The notes below the pieces were generated by a model. The model saw only the letters and a program-made list of their open reading frames with translations, was not told the DNA's origin and made no database searches. 55,296 bases of DNA from Serratia sp. H1w (lineage in GTDB: Bacteria; Pseudomonadota; Gammaproteobacteria; Enterobacterales; Enterobacteriaceae): assembly GCF_000633355.1 (NCBI RefSeq), contig NZ_AYMQ01000092.1, positions 1-55,296 of the forward strand, in the 5' to 3' direction. The stretch's first letter is position 1. Each line of letters starts with the position of its first letter. Below, in pieces: positions 37,669-47,545 of the stretch. A program made the translations under genes and the position numbers.

Positions 37669-39030
37669 TTAAACAATCAGTTGCTGTAATTGCTGGCAGG
37701 CTTCGTCATAGCCGCTGCGCTCGAAAATGCCCTGTTGCAGATAGGCTTCCATCTGCGGATACAGCGTCATGGCCTTGTCCAGCAGCGGATCGCTGCCTGC
37801 GGCGTAGGCTCCCACGCTGATCAGATCGCGGTTACGTTGGTAACTGGCCAGCATCTGTTTGAAGTTGCGTACCCGGCGATAATGGTCCTCATCAATCAAT
37901 GAGGTCATGGCGCGGCTGATTGAGGCTTCAATATCGATCGCCGGGTAGTGTCCCGCCTCTGCCAATCGCCGCGAAAGCACCACATGGCCATCGAGAATGG
38001 CGCGTGCCGAGTCGGCAATCGGATCTTGCTGGTCATCGCCTTCGGTCAACACGGTATAGAAAGCGGTGATGGAACCGCCGCCGCTGATGCCATTGCCCGC
38101 ACGTTCTACCAATGCGGGCAGTTTGGCGAAAACCGAAGGCGGGTAGCCTTTGGTGGCCGGGGGTTCGCCGATCGCCAGGGCGATTTCACGCTGCGCCATG
38201 GCGTAGCGGGTCAGGGAGTCCATGATCAGCAGCACGTGCTGGCCGCGATCGCGGAAATCCTCGGCGATGCGGGTGGCATAGGCGGCCCCTTGCATACGCA
38301 GCAGCGGGGAAACATCTGCCGGTGCGGCGATCACCACCGAACGGGCACGTCCCTCAGGGCCGAGGATATTTTCGATAAAGTCTTTCACTTCGCGGCCACG
38401 TTCGCCGATCAGACCGACGACGATCACGTCGGCCTGGGTGTAACGTGCCATCATGCCGAGCAGCACGCTTTTACCGACGCCGGAACCGGCGAATAGCCCC
38501 ATGCGCTGGCCACGGCCCACGGTGAGCAGCCCGTTGATGGTACGTACGCCTACGTCGAGTACCTGCTCGATCGGGGTACGCTGCAACGGGTTGAACGGGG
38601 CGGTGATCAGCGGTGCGCGATAGCCAGTATCCGGTGCTGGCAGGCCATCGAGCGGTTTGGCACCGCCGTCGAGTACCCGGCCAAGCAACGCCGGGCCAAG
38701 GGGTAACTGTTTGCTGGCGCTTTGCCCTTCGGGCGAGACGCGGGCATAGACACGTGCTCCGGGCACGATGCCGTCGACTTCTTCCAGTGGCATCAGGAAC
38801 AACCGCTGGCCGTTAAATCCGACCACTTCGCTTTCGACTTCCTGCACCACACCGCTGTCATGGCGTTCGATCAGGCAGGTTGCCCCTAACGGCAATTGCA
38901 AACCGGTGGCTTCCAGCACCAGCCCGGTAGCTCGGGTCAGGCGACCATAGCGACGTACCGCGGGCGCACGGGCAATGCGTTTCTCCAGACTATCCAGCGA
39001 GTTCAGCCAGCGGCCGAGACGAACGGTCAT
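37669..39030 (-). CDS. fliI: Flagellar export ATPase FliI
   Basis: FliI is the F1-beta-like ATPase of the type III export apparatus. The 453-residue protein has Walker A ([11 protein letters not shown], Lys187), Walker B ([12 protein letters not shown]) and the export-ATPase signature around [21 protein letters not shown] 39030 overlaps the fliH stop (ATGA) and gives the family N terminus; the open frame extends 10 codons upstream. Confidence 0.98.
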   Translation of the reverse strand: MTVRLGRWLNSLDSLEKRIARAPAVRRYGRLTRATGLVLEATGLQLPLGATCLIERHDSGVVQEVESEVVGFNGQRLFLMPLEEVDGIVPGARVYARVSPEGQSASKQLPLGPALLGRVLDGGAKPLDGLPAPDTGYRAPLITAPFNPLQRTPIEQVLDVGVRTINGLLTVGRGQRMGLFAGSGVGKSVLLGMMARYTQADVIVVGLIGERGREVKDFIENILGPEGRARSVVIAAPADVSPLLRMQGAAYATRIAEDFRDRGQHVLLIMDSLTRYAMAQREIALAIGEPPATKGYPPSVFAKLPALVERAGNGISGGGSITAFYTVLTEGDDQQDPIADSARAILDGHVVLSRRLAEAGHYPAIDIEASISRAMTSLIDEDHYRRVRNFKQMLASYQRNRDLISVGAYAAGSDPLLDKAMTLYPQMEAYLQQGIFERSGYDEACQQLQQLIV

Positions 39031-39728
39031 CACAGCTCTCCCAGTGCAGCCAGGCGGCACAGTTCATGCCAACGGGTGGCCAGGCTGGCATCCAGATCGC
39101 CTTCTTCTGCGCTCACCTTGCAGCCACCAGGATGTAACTGACCGTCCGCCAGTAACCGCCAGCCGTGCAGGCTAAGGGTCATGCCAAGCTGTTGCTCCAC
39201 CCGTTCATAATCGTCAGGGTGAACACGCAACTGAGGTTTGCCACTGAACATCGGTTCCTGCTGGATCAACTGTTGGATCTGGCCGAGCAGGGCGGTGCCA
39301 TCGCAGACCGGCGCTTGGCCGATCACCTGTTTGGCCGCCGTCAGGGCCAATTGCATCAGGCGTGAGGCAATCACGCTGTCGAGCGCATCCAGCGTGTGCT
39401 GGAACTCGGTCACCAACTGCTGCCAATGTTCGGTGATTGGCTGCTGCTGCTGTTGGCCCGCCAGAATGCCTTGCTGACGGCCTTCCTCCAGCCCGGCCTG
39501 GAAACCCGCGTCGTAGCCTTTTTGTTGGCCCTCGGCAAAGCCTTGTTGCTGGCCTTGCTGCTGGGCCTGCAAACGTAGCATCTCCAGCCGTTGCTGCTCG
39601 TTGATACTGTCATCCTGCGGGATGGTGATCACCTCCGGCGGGATTTCCGGTGTCAGCACCGGTTTGGGCTCCGCCAGATCGTTAGGTGACCAGGGCTGCC
39701 AGGGCAGGGTGTTAAGGCGATCAGACAT
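39030..39728 (-). CDS. fliH: Flagellar export regulator FliH
   Basis: FliH binds FliI and tethers it to FliN and FlhA. The 232-residue protein has an N-terminal Trp-Pro motif ([11 protein letters not shown]) needed for docking, a long Gln/Gly-rich stretch with repeated GxxxG-type spacing (about 55-110) and the C-terminal FliI-binding domain. ATG 39728 fits the family start and overlaps fliG by 8 nt. Confidence 0.96.
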   Translation of the reverse strand: MSDRLNTLPWQPWSPNDLAEPKPVLTPEIPPEVITIPQDDSINEQQRLEMLRLQAQQQGQQQGFAEGQQKGYDAGFQAGLEEGRQQGILAGQQQQQPITEHWQQLVTEFQHTLDALDSVIASRLMQLALTAAKQVIGQAPVCDGTALLGQIQQLIQQEPMFSGKPQLRVHPDDYERVEQQLGMTLSLHGWRLLADGQLHPGGCKVSAEEGDLDASLATRWHELCRLAALGEL

Positions 39729-40713
39729 AGGTGTCCTCGCCACCGCCGATGATCATTTCGCCGGTTTCTGCCAGGCGGCGCACCACCAACAGGATGGCTT
39801 TCTGTTCGTTCTCCACCTGCGACATGCGCACCGGGCCACGGTTGGCCAGATCGTCGCGCAGGATATCGGCGGCGCGTGCCGACATGTTCTTGAGGAACTT
39901 CTCGCGCAGTGGCTGTTCGGCACCTTTCAGGGCGATCAGCAGAGATTCGCTTTCCACGTCCTGCAACAGGCGCTGGATGCTGCGATCGTCCACTTCGACC
40001 AGGTTTTCGAACAGGAACATCTCGTCGATGATTTTCTGTGCCAGCTCGCCGTCGTATTCGCGCATGGCATCGATAACCGCTTCTTCCTGCTGAGATTTCA
40101 TCAGGTTGATAATTTCGGCGGCGGTACGTACGCCACCCATCTTGCTGCGCTTGAGGTTCTGGCCATCCAGCAGATTGTTGAGCACTTCGGTCAGCTCTGC
40201 CAGAGCGTCCGGCTGGACACCGCCGAAGGTGGCTATACGCAGCATCACATCGTTGCGCAGGCGCTCGTCGAACTGCGCCAGGATATCCGCCGCCTGGCCG
40301 CGTTTGAGGTGTACCAGGATGGTGGCGATGATCTGCGGGTGTTCGTCGCGGATCAGGTCGGCAGCGCTCTGCGGCTCCATAAAGTTGAGCGTTTCCATGC
40401 CGGAGGTGTCTTCCCGTGATTCGAGAATATCCTCCAGCAGGCTGCTGGCACGTTCTTCACCCAAGGCTTTAACCAGCACCGAACGCAGGTAGTCGCTGGC
40501 GTTGACGCTCAGCGCGGCGTACTGTTCGGCATCGTCTTCAAACTCGGAGAGGACTTCCCCCAACTGTTTATGCGACACCTGGCGCATGGTGGCCATGGTG
40601 CCACTCAACTGCTGCACTTCGCGCGAGGAGAGATGCTTGAAGACTTCGGCGGCGCGATCTTCACCCAGCGTCATCAGCAGAATGGCGCTCTTTTCGGTAC
40701 CTGTCAGGCTCAT
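39721..40713 (-). CDS. fliG: Motor switch protein FliG
   Basis: FliG is the C-ring protein that contacts the stator and converts ion flow to torque. The 330-residue protein has the N-terminal FliF-binding domain, the middle domain with the DEHPQ motif and the C-terminal domain with the charged ridge ([16 protein letters not shown] and [18 protein letters not shown]). The start overlaps the fliF stop by 4 nt. Confidence 0.98.
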   Translation of the reverse strand: MSLTGTEKSAILLMTLGEDRAAEVFKHLSSREVQQLSGTMATMRQVSHKQLGEVLSEFEDDAEQYAALSVNASDYLRSVLVKALGEERASSLLEDILESREDTSGMETLNFMEPQSAADLIRDEHPQIIATILVHLKRGQAADILAQFDERLRNDVMLRIATFGGVQPDALAELTEVLNNLLDGQNLKRSKMGGVRTAAEIINLMKSQQEEAVIDAMREYDGELAQKIIDEMFLFENLVEVDDRSIQRLLQDVESESLLIALKGAEQPLREKFLKNMSARAADILRDDLANRGPVRMSQVENEQKAILLVVRRLAETGEMIIGGGEDTYV

Positions 40714-42392
40714 AGTTCGTTACTCATCCATTGACGGATCACCAGGGCGACCACGCGTGGATCTTTATCGGCCAGTTCGCGGATCCGCTGGCCCTGGACT
40801 TCAGCATTGACGCGCTGCTGGGATTTCTTATGCAGCGCCTGCTCTTCATGACTTGGCTTATTGACCTCAGCAGGGCGGTTGGCTGGTGCATTGGCTGCGG
40901 CAACCATGGCTTGCTGAGCGATCTGACGGCTTTGCAACTGCGGACGTACCAGTTTGCGCCACAAAATCCAGGCCACCAGCAGTACCAGCAAATAGCGGCC
41001 TGCGTTGAACAGTTGATCGATAAACGATTGTGATTGCCAGAAAGGCAACTCGCCGCCGGTCTGCTCCACGTCGTTGAACTGGGTGCTGACCACGTTGAGC
41101 GTATCGCCACGGCTGCTGGAATAACCCATCGCCTCGCGGACCAGCGATTCCACTTGGGCCAACTGCTCTTTGCTCATCGGCCGTGGTTTGCCGTCTTTAT
41201 CGGTGCCCAGCGTGTTCAGCACTACGGCGACCGACAGACGCTCCACCGACCCGGCTTTGTGCTGGGTATGGCGAATGGTGCGATCCACCTCGTAGTTAGT
41301 GGTTTCGTCACGGCGACTGTTTTGCGCTACGTTGCTGCTTGCCCCGGTGCGCGTGTTGGTATTGGCATTGTTGGCCGTGGCCGGTGTGTTACCCGCCGTG
41401 GTGGCTTTTGGCGTTTCGATCGGTGCCGTCGGTGCTGCGCTAGGCTGGTTGGAAAGCGCACCCGGTACGCCGCCGATCTGTTGCCCGCCGTTCTGTTCAC
41501 TCAGGCTGAGTTGTTTGGAACGTATCGCGGATTTATCCGGCTGTTGGTTGGGCTGGTACTGTTCGTCGGTTTGCTCGCGGGTGGCAAAATCGATTTGGGC
41601 CGTGACCTGAGCGCGTACGTTCGCACTGCCGACAATAGGCGCCAGAATGGCTTCAATACGGCGCTGATAGCGGTTCTCGACCTCGTTGGCGTATTTCAGC
41701 TGTGCGGCGTTGAGATCGCGCCCGGTACCATCGGATTGGGTCAGCAAGCGGCCAGCCTGATCGACCACCGTGACGTTGCCCGGCGGTAAACCGGCCACGC
41801 TGCTGGACACCATATAGACCACGGCATTGATCTGGCCGTCGTCCAGGGTGCGGCCAGGTTGCAGTGTTAACGTCACCGAAGCCGAAGGGTTTTTTTGTTC
41901 ACGCACAAACAGTGAAGGTTTAGGCAGAGCCAGATGCACGCGGGCATTCTGTACCGGTCCAAGAGATTCAATAGTGCGCGATAGTTCGCCTTCCAGCGCC
42001 CGCTGGTAGTTGATCTGTTCGCTGAACTGGCTGATACCGAATTTTTCCTGATCCAGCAGCTCAAAGCCGACGGCTCCTCCCTTAGGCAGCCCCTGTTGCG
42101 CTAGACGCAGGCGGGTTTCATGCACCTTTTCCGCCGGGATCATCAACGCTGAGCCGTTCTCGGTAAAGCGATAGGGGATGTTCATCTGCGTCAGTTGCGT
42201 GACGATAGCGCCGCCGTCGCGATCGTTGAGATTGCTGTACAGCACGCGGTAGTCCGGGCTTTTTGCCCATAACGTCAGCGCAACCACGATAGCAATCGCC
42301 GCCGAGGCTGCGATCAGCAGTGGAATTTTAGGGTTGGCACGCAGCCGGTTCCATAGGGCCAGCAGGCCGTTATCACGGCTCTCACCATTCAT
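40710..42392 (-). CDS. fliF: Flagellar MS-ring protein FliF
   Basis: FliF forms the MS ring, the base on which the motor is built. The 560-residue protein has two membrane helices (about 20-40 and 440-460), ring-building motifs between them ([27 protein letters not shown]-like [19 protein letters not shown]) and the C-terminal FliG-binding tail ending [11 protein letters not shown] choose ATG 42392; an in-frame GTG at 42404 would add four residues. First gene of fliFGHIJK and divergent from fliE. Confidence 0.97.
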   Translation of the reverse strand: MNGESRDNGLLALWNRLRANPKIPLLIAASAAIAIVVALTLWAKSPDYRVLYSNLNDRDGGAIVTQLTQMNIPYRFTENGSALMIPAEKVHETRLRLAQQGLPKGGAVGFELLDQEKFGISQFSEQINYQRALEGELSRTIESLGPVQNARVHLALPKPSLFVREQKNPSASVTLTLQPGRTLDDGQINAVVYMVSSSVAGLPPGNVTVVDQAGRLLTQSDGTGRDLNAAQLKYANEVENRYQRRIEAILAPIVGSANVRAQVTAQIDFATREQTDEQYQPNQQPDKSAIRSKQLSLSEQNGGQQIGGVPGALSNQPSAAPTAPIETPKATTAGNTPATANNANTNTRTGASSNVAQNSRRDETTNYEVDRTIRHTQHKAGSVERLSVAVVLNTLGTDKDGKPRPMSKEQLAQVESLVREAMGYSSSRGDTLNVVSTQFNDVEQTGGELPFWQSQSFIDQLFNAGRYLLVLLVAWILWRKLVRPQLQSRQIAQQAMVAAANAPANRPAEVNKPSHEEQALHKKSQQRVNAEVQGQRIRELADKDPRVVALVIRQWMSNEL

Positions 42393-42523
42393 GCTGGTAC
42401 CCACTCAGGTGGGTTCGAGGTATGGCTAGCGTTGTTGTGTGATGACAAAACAGACTCCCTGATACACAGTTCTTTACGGCCTAACAAAAGCGCCCCCATT
42501 TTCGGGCATGCCATTATTTGCCC

Positions 42524-42550
42524 TAAAGGTCGATTTCGATGGCCCGATAA
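42524..42550 (+). promoter_or_regulatory. Sigma-28-like promoter facing fliE
   Basis: TAAAGGTC (42524-42531), an 11-nt spacer and CCCGATAA (42543-42550) match the consensus at 13 of 16 positions, and the -35 octamer differs at one position from that of the fliC promoter. The start would be near 42557, about 155 nt before fliE, with the ERIC remnant in the leader. Confidence 0.55.
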
Positions 42551-42644
42551 ACCGGTGTTTTTGCAGTTAATTAGCCGCTTTAGTCGTAAAACGCTGTGGT
42601 AGGGTGTGCTACATCGGAATAATGCAGGCGAATTAATGCGCGGC

Positions 42645-42689
42645 TATCCCCGTCGTCTTTCAAGCCACAGCTTGAAATCCATAGGGTAC
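42645..42689. repeat. ERIC element with deleted core
   Basis: CCCGTCGTCTTTCAAG is joined almost directly to CAGCTTGAAATCCATAGGG, so the two ends of an ERIC are kept and about 80 bp of core are missing. The remnant still forms an inverted repeat (TTCAAG/CTTGAA). It ends about 21 bp before fliE. Confidence 0.85.
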
Positions 42690-42710
42690 GAATGAGGTGT
42701 TGAAGTCATT

Positions 42711-43025
42711 ATGACTATTGAGGGTATTGCAGGGGTGGTGCAGCAGTTGCAGGCTACCGCGGTCCAGGCTGGGGCGCTGCGCCAAAACGATCCGCTACAG
42801 GGGGCCAGCTTCGCCAGTGAGCTAAAGGCGGCTCTCGGTAAGATTAGCGACACGCAACAAACCGCTCGCCAGCAGGCGCAGGATTTTGAACTGGGCGTTC
42901 CGGGTATCAGTTTAAATGATGTGATGGTCGATTTGCAGAAGTCTTCGGTTTCATTGCAGTTGGGTGTGCAGGTACGTAATAAACTGGTAGCGGCTTATCA
43001 GGATGTGATGAATATGGCCGTGTAG
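42711..43025 (+). CDS. fliE: MS ring-rod junction protein FliE
   Basis: FliE joins the MS ring to the proximal rod and is the first exported axial protein. The 104-residue length and the C-terminal segment ([20 protein letters not shown]) match E. coli FliE. The ribosome site is weak (GAAG about 6 nt upstream of ATG 42711). It stands alone on the plus strand, divergent from fliF. Confidence 0.96.
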   Translation: MTIEGIAGVVQQLQATAVQAGALRQNDPLQGASFASELKAALGKISDTQQTARQQAQDFELGVPGISLNDVMVDLQKSSVSLQLGVQVRNKLVAAYQDVMNMAV

Positions 43026-43114
43026 TAATAAGGTAGGGCGGCGAGCGGGTGCAACAATAACACGCTCTGCACAAACACCCTCCGCCCGGTACCTTTATCG
43101 ACCGCTTTGAACGA

Positions 43115-43258
43115 CTAATAAATCACTGCGATCCGGTGCTTTGTGCGTCGCCGATGTTTCTTCTTGGCGATACCAATCTTTTTACTATCAATAACTTCTG
43201 CGTGTTTCTTGAAGGCAAAAATGCACAAGGCAGTCAGCGACGCCACCAAATATTCCAT
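43115..43258 (-). CDS. Small membrane-anchored basic protein of 47 residues, unrecognised
   Basis: The frame has one of the best ribosome sites in the window: AAGGAGG (43273-43267) lies 8 nt before ATG 43258. The product has a short hydrophobic N terminus (MEYLVASLTALCIFAFKKH) that could be one membrane helix, and a very basic C-terminal part with KKKHRRRTKHR. I do not recognise a family. It is convergent with fliE and precedes an AT-rich gap. It is below the usual gene-calling size, so it may be unannotated. Function unknown. Confidence 0.62.
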   Translation of the reverse strand: MEYLVASLTALCIFAFKKHAEVIDSKKIGIAKKKHRRRTKHRIAVIY

Positions 43259-43895
43259 CACAACGTCCTCCTTAAAATTGATAAAACAAACTAATATTTG
43301 TAGTTATTGTCCTAAAAGTCAATTGATGGGGGTAAAATTGGATATATCCTTGTGAAACAAAGGAATTATCTTACATTTTTGGGTGTGAAACTAATGAATG
43401 GTGCGGTTGTTATTTGATTAGAGAATGGATGTTGTTAGCGTTTAGCGGGGATAATTGTTAATAACTTAGATTAACCCTTTTAATGGGATAAACCACAGGG
43501 TTAGTTAAGCCAATAACTAGCGTGGTGCTGACCTTATAGTGTGAGGTGATACCACCAATATCAATCGAAAATAATATAATCCCTGGTATCGATGAAGAAT
43601 GTATTAGGTGAAAATTTCGCCGCACTTGAGTCCAGCATCAGGTTGTGCACCCTTATCCGTTCAATGATAAACGGAGTGAGTCTCATTACAGTATCAGTGA
43701 CATGCCAGGTAAGCTGTGACTTAAATAAATTCGGGGGTATCTAACTTGATAATATAATTCTTATTTTTTTTGGCCGTATATCGGAGTATGCTGGCGTAGC
43801 AGTAGATAAGAACGATGATACATTTATTTTGGCAAGGATGTTATTTTTTCACCGATGGAAATAATAGCGGTAATAGTCATTATGCAGGAACGATG
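43259..43895. other. AT-rich gap between the two small genes
   Basis: About 640 bp of AT-rich DNA without a reading frame I can support. Several short inverted repeats occur, for example TAACCCT/AGGGTTA (near 43470-43505) and GATACCA/TGGTATC (near 43550-43595), but nothing that I can name. The promoters of the two flanking small genes are expected here. A small RNA gene cannot be excluded. Confidence 0.5.
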
Positions 43896-43991
43896 ATGAG
43901 TACTAAAAGTGAAGTGAGATGGCGTTTTTTCAGCATTGTCATGCTAGTTGTCTTGGCCGTATTGACCTATGTGTTAGTTAAGCTCAGCTGA
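43896..43991 (+). CDS. Small single-helix membrane protein of 31 residues, unrecognised
   Basis: The 31-residue product has a polar, charged start (MSTKSEVRWR) and then one hydrophobic helix (FFSIVMLVVLAVLTYVLV), ending KLS: the look of a bitopic small membrane protein. AGGA (43886-43889) is 6 nt before ATG 43896; an adjacent ATG at 43893 is too close. The frame stays open back to an ATG at 43815 (58 residues), but that start has a poor ribosome site. I do not recognise a family. Confidence 0.55.
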   Translation: MSTKSEVRWRFFSIVMLVVLAVLTYVLVKLS

Positions 43992-44053
43992 AGTACGGGC
44001 CACTCTGGGTGGCCTTAGTCACATTCCCTGCTCGCCATTGCCATCAAGCGCAC

Positions 44054-44908
44054 TTATTCTTCCACCGTATTGAGCCATGGGTAGGAAGGGGGTTGCACGG
44101 CGGTGGCTTGCATAATTCGCTGATGCCCACGAATAGCGGTAGGTGCGAAGCCGAAGCGTTTACGAAAGCGTTCGGCAAAACGGGAAGCGCTCTCATAGCC
44201 CACATATTGTGCAATGGCGGAAATTGGCCAGTCGGTGGCCTGCAGAAGAAACAGCGCACGGCTCATACGTACGTCGATCATCAGGCTGCGCAGGGCCGTA
44301 TTTTCTGCCGACAGCTTACGCCGTAGCACCACCTCACTCATCATCAGATTTTCAGCCACTTCGGCGGCGGTCCAGATCCGGTGCGGATCGGTTGCCAGCA
44401 AGCGACGAACCTGCTGAGTCAGATCGTTGGTGTCCTGACGAGCAAAATGGACCCCAAAATGTGCCAGCCATAGCAGGATTTCACACATTTTATGGCGGAT
44501 GACCGCCTGCGGAAAACGCTCGTGTAGCGTCATTGCCAGCGAGGCGGTTTCAAAACTGTGCAAAAACGGGCAGGGCAGCTTCGTCAGCGTAGTGACGCCG
44601 GTGAATGGAGTAGGCGCATTGGGTTGCGTATCAAACAGCAAGGGATCGCAAATCAGCAACTGGCAACTGAACACTCCGCTGTCTGAAAGGCTGTTAATCA
44701 CATCGACAGTTAACCCACCGTCTACAATCAACAGCTCCCCAGCGTGAGCGACCACCTCCCGCTGCTGCCATCGTATACGTGTTTGCCCTTGCTGGATCAA
44801 AAACAGATGCGTGTGCTCAAAATAGAGCGCCAGAAATCGTAGTTCAGTGTGCTGAATGAGGTGTGCTGATGCACCGATCCCGGGACAAAGATTAATTAAG
44901 CGTTCCAT
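44054..44908 (-). CDS. AraC-family transcriptional regulator
   Basis: The 284-residue protein has a sensor-like N-terminal half and a C-terminal AraC/XylS double helix-turn-helix (WTAAEVAENLMMSEVVLRRK near 180-200 and the second with ISAIAQYVGYESASRFAERF near 229-250). The overall pattern resembles GadX/YdeO-type acid or envelope-stress regulators, but effector and targets are unknown. ATG 44908 is preferred to TTG 44911; no strong ribosome site is visible. It lies between fliE and fliT, where E. coli has unrelated genes, and may or may not act on motility. Confidence 0.92.
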   Translation of the reverse strand: MERLINLCPGIGASAHLIQHTELRFLALYFEHTHLFLIQQGQTRIRWQQREVVAHAGELLIVDGGLTVDVINSLSDSGVFSCQLLICDPLLFDTQPNAPTPFTGVTTLTKLPCPFLHSFETASLAMTLHERFPQAVIRHKMCEILLWLAHFGVHFARQDTNDLTQQVRRLLATDPHRIWTAAEVAENLMMSEVVLRRKLSAENTALRSLMIDVRMSRALFLLQATDWPISAIAQYVGYESASRFAERFRKRFGFAPTAIRGHQRIMQATAVQPPSYPWLNTVEE

Positions 44909-45221
44909 CAATATTCATTTCATCGTTATTATCTACGAATATCTTTACGCTTTGCTGAGTGATGGAGCAACATCTTTTCGTCTGTTGCCGATCACAACTC
45001 GGTAATTTACTGGTCAAGAATCAGTTTCCTGTTGAACAGAAAACGTCCGTGTCGGGATAAGTGTTATCCATTAAGTCGGCAATAATGCCAGCGGTTTGCA
45101 TTTTCATGCATTACCTGCCATGCGAATTATTCAAATGTCATGCGTTTATATTATGGTGCAACGGGATAATAATAGTGTTTTATCCTCTTAATCACCCAAG
45201 ACAGACAAATAAACCTAAGAT
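44909..45221. other. AT-rich gap between the AraC gene and fliT
   Basis: About 310 bp with no supported gene. It should contain the AraC-gene promoter and the end of the fliDST transcript. A weak hairpin overlapping the fliT stop (CCAAGA/TCTTAGG with a bulge, 45214-45230) followed on the minus strand by TTTATTTG could be the fliDST terminator. Confidence 0.45.
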
Positions 45222-45590
45222 TTATCTTGGTTGTGGTTCACCAAGCAGTAAAGCGCGGTCGTGAAATTGACCGTAGGTACTGTTGACCACGCTTTGGCGC
45301 GTGGATTGTCCGATCAACACCGTCAATTCGTCCATGCGCAGTTGCATTAACCGCTTCAGTTCGGTTTCGTTGTTGAGAATTTGCTGCAATTTGTTGCGTA
45401 AAATCTCCTGCAACGCTGGAGATAACTCGGAGATAGTCACCAGTTTGGCGGTTTTTTCCACCGCCTGGACGTAGATGAGCTCCATTTCAATCAGCACATC
45501 CCACTGGCCACCCTGCGCCAGGGAGATCATTTGCTCGCTCAACGTCTGGATCTGTTGATAGGCCGATAGCAACTGTTGGTAGTGTTCCAT
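45222..45590 (-). CDS. fliT: FliD export chaperone and FlhDC inhibitor FliT
   Basis: FliT is the chaperone of the cap protein FliD; when free it also binds FlhC and dampens class 2 expression. The 122-residue helical protein matches FliT in length and in its [17 protein letters not shown] and [20 protein letters not shown] segments. The start overlaps the fliS stop by 1 nt. Confidence 0.94.
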   Translation of the reverse strand: MEHYQQLLSAYQQIQTLSEQMISLAQGGQWDVLIEMELIYVQAVEKTAKLVTISELSPALQEILRNKLQQILNNETELKRLMQLRMDELTVLIGQSTRQSVVNSTYGQFHDRALLLGEPQPR

Positions 45591-46000
45591 TAGACGCCGT
45601 CCTGAACGGGTTGATAATTGGGCCCAATTTGACGCCAGGCGTCGGCAATGTTTTCCAGCAGCCCACTGACCTCATCAAGGGCCGCGACATCATTGTGCAG
45701 GTTGGCCTGCATCAGACGGCGTTTCATATAGTCGTATAAGGCAGCGAGATTATCGGCAATCTCGCCGCCTTGTTCGTGGTTGAGGCCATTTTTCAGCCCG
45801 TTATCAATAATATTAATCGCCTTCGAGATGGCTAAACCTTTGCCTGCGATATTGCCTTGGTTCATCAGGATGCGTGCACGAAGCAGGGCGCTGAGCGCCC
45901 CGTCGAATAGCATCACGATCAACTGGTGCGGGCTGGCTCCCATCACGCCACTTTCTACACTCACCTGGGCATAAGCCTGGGTGCCGCTGCGGTTGTACAT
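45590..46000 (-). CDS. fliS: Flagellin export chaperone FliS
   Basis: FliS binds the C terminus of flagellin, prevents premature polymerisation and guides it to FlhA. The 136-residue helical protein has the conserved [20 protein letters not shown] and [16 protein letters not shown] segments. It lies 24 nt after fliD in the fliDST operon. Confidence 0.97.
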   Translation of the reverse strand: MYNRSGTQAYAQVSVESGVMGASPHQLIVMLFDGALSALLRARILMNQGNIAGKGLAISKAINIIDNGLKNGLNHEQGGEIADNLAALYDYMKRRLMQANLHNDVAALDEVSGLLENIADAWRQIGPNYQPVQDGV

Positions 46001-46024
46001 GCTATTGTTACCTGGTTAACGCGC

Positions 46025-47428
46025 TTATTTCGACGCGAACTGTTGGGTTAAATAAGTGCTGGTACCATTCAATTTCGACATCATGGTATCCAACTGAACA
46101 AATTGCTGTTTGTAACGATCGATGGCGCTTTGAATGCTTTCGGTCACGCGAGTGATCTGGGTATTCAAACGGTCGAGGTTGGTATTGATACTCTTGGTCG
46201 AGTTCTCGATGACCCCACCGGCCTTGATATAGTTTTGGATCTCATTGTGGATTTCCGTCGCCATACCGGTCTCTTTGCCATCTCCGGCAAAGAATTTGGC
46301 CACTTGGTCCGGCTTTTCGTCCAGCGCCTTTTTCAACTTGTCGCTGTCCAATTCCAACTTGCCGGTTTTGGTATTAGTGGTAATGCCTAGATTACCCAGG
46401 CCTTTCAGGTCAGGGTTATCCTGCGCGGCGCTTAGTGCACTCTTGATAGAGGACTGAACGCCGCGCAGCGTGTTATCACCCAGCAATGCCCCATTTTTGG
46501 CGTTCTGCGCTTCACCCGACTTGACCGGAGTGTATTTGGTCAGGGAGTTGAAGGTATCCAGCAGCGAGTTGTAACTATCAACCCAAGCCTTGACCTTGTC
46601 CGCTGACCCGCCTTTATCGGCGGTAACCACCAGATTCTGCGGCTCGCCCGGTTTGGTGGTGGTTTTCAGATCCAGCGTGACCCCTTGTAGGGCATCGACG
46701 ATCGAGTTGGTGCTGCGTTTAATGCTGGTGCCGTTAATGGTCACTTCAGCATCCTGGCCTTTGACCGTTTCTTTCATGCCGTTGCTGGTACCGGCGGCGT
46801 CGTAATTTAACATCGCCCCCAGCTTGTCATCATTATTGACCTGTACCTTGACCGTATTACTTTCACCGGTGGTGGAGGAACTGATGGCCAACTTATATTC
46901 GTTGTCGCCCACGCGCATGATGGTGGCATTCACCCCAGCCTTGGCACCGTTAATGGCATCGCGCATTTCCAGCAGCGAGGTTTGATCGTCGCCAAGCGGG
47001 ATTTTGACTTCTTTGGGCGGATTGCCGGCGGTGATGGAGATCGAACGGTCGCTGGCACCGCTGGTTCCCAGTTGTTCAGCCTGATCCTTGATATCTGCCG
47101 TCGTCGTCAAGGTTTGCGGTTGTGCCAAGTGTAGCACCTCAACGCTGTAGTTTCCCGGGACCGACTTGGCTGTGGTGGTGACGCCAAACTGATCGTGTGT
47201 GCTGGTGGTGGTGTTGTTGAAAAACTCCGGCTTGGCCAGATCCTTGCTCAGGTTATCGAATTTTTCCAGCGAGCTTTTCAGCGTGCCGTAGGCGGTCAGC
47301 TTGGCGTTATAGCTGGTTTGCTGTGTGGTGTAAGGTGTCAGGCGCTGTTGCTCCGCCGCGCTCAGCTTATCCAGCAAGCCGTTAAGATCCAGCCCTGAGC
47401 CGATGCCTAATGAACTAATCGATGCCAT
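46025..47428 (-). CDS. fliD: Filament cap protein FliD (HAP2)
   Basis: FliD caps the filament and folds incoming flagellin at the tip. The 467-residue protein has the conserved N terminus (ISSLGIGSGLDLNGLLDKLS), a variable central part and the C-terminal coiled region (RYKQQFVQLDTMMSKLNGTS). Its length equals that of E. coli/Salmonella FliD (467-468). The sigma-28 promoter lies 118 bp upstream with a decayed ERIC element in the leader. Confidence 0.98.
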   Translation of the reverse strand: MASISSLGIGSGLDLNGLLDKLSAAEQQRLTPYTTQQTSYNAKLTAYGTLKSSLEKFDNLSKDLAKPEFFNNTTTSTHDQFGVTTTAKSVPGNYSVEVLHLAQPQTLTTTADIKDQAEQLGTSGASDRSISITAGNPPKEVKIPLGDDQTSLLEMRDAINGAKAGVNATIMRVGDNEYKLAISSSTTGESNTVKVQVNNDDKLGAMLNYDAAGTSNGMKETVKGQDAEVTINGTSIKRSTNSIVDALQGVTLDLKTTTKPGEPQNLVVTADKGGSADKVKAWVDSYNSLLDTFNSLTKYTPVKSGEAQNAKNGALLGDNTLRGVQSSIKSALSAAQDNPDLKGLGNLGITTNTKTGKLELDSDKLKKALDEKPDQVAKFFAGDGKETGMATEIHNEIQNYIKAGGVIENSTKSINTNLDRLNTQITRVTESIQSAIDRYKQQFVQLDTMMSKLNGTSTYLTQQFASK

Positions 47429-47456
47429 TCGTCATTCTCCTATGATCAGAAACTTG

Positions 47457-47531
47457 ATACCCGTCGTATTACCAGTCGCTTGCGAGCATCGGGGAATGAA
47501 GCCCTGCCGCCACCTGCAATCCATCGGGTAT
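47457..47531. repeat. Decayed, internally deleted ERIC element in the fliD leader
   Basis: The ends TACCCGTCGT and ATCCATCGGGTA match ERIC termini. The right half (GGGGAATGAAGCCCTGCCGC, then CACCTGCAA) still aligns with the ERIC consensus, while the left core is missing, leaving 75 bp. It lies between the fliD promoter and start codon, so it is the 5' untranslated region. Confidence 0.7.
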
Positions 47532-47545
47532 GTACGTTCTATGCG

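Larger units (their letters stand above)
42393..42710. other. Divergent fliF/fliE control region
   Basis: This 318-bp gap must contain the class 2 promoters of fliFGHIJK (minus) and fliE (plus). It holds a sigma-28-like promoter facing fliE (42524-42550) and a deleted ERIC element (42645-42689), listed separately. I cannot place the FlhDC boxes by eye. Confidence 0.6.

Noticed and set aside
43143-43355. 70-codon plus-strand frame opposite the 47-residue small gene
   Set aside because: The minus-strand frame has a near-perfect ribosome site and a sensible protein layout; the plus frame has neither.
43440-43530. Sigma-28-like GCCAATAA in the AT-rich gap
   Set aside because: The upstream octamer fits poorly (TAAACCAC) and only with a 12-nt spacer, and no late gene lies directly downstream.
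45061-45264. 67-codon plus-strand frame overlapping the end of fliT
   Set aside because: There is no ribosome site, the composition is Cys-rich and irregular, and it overlaps the fliT coding end.
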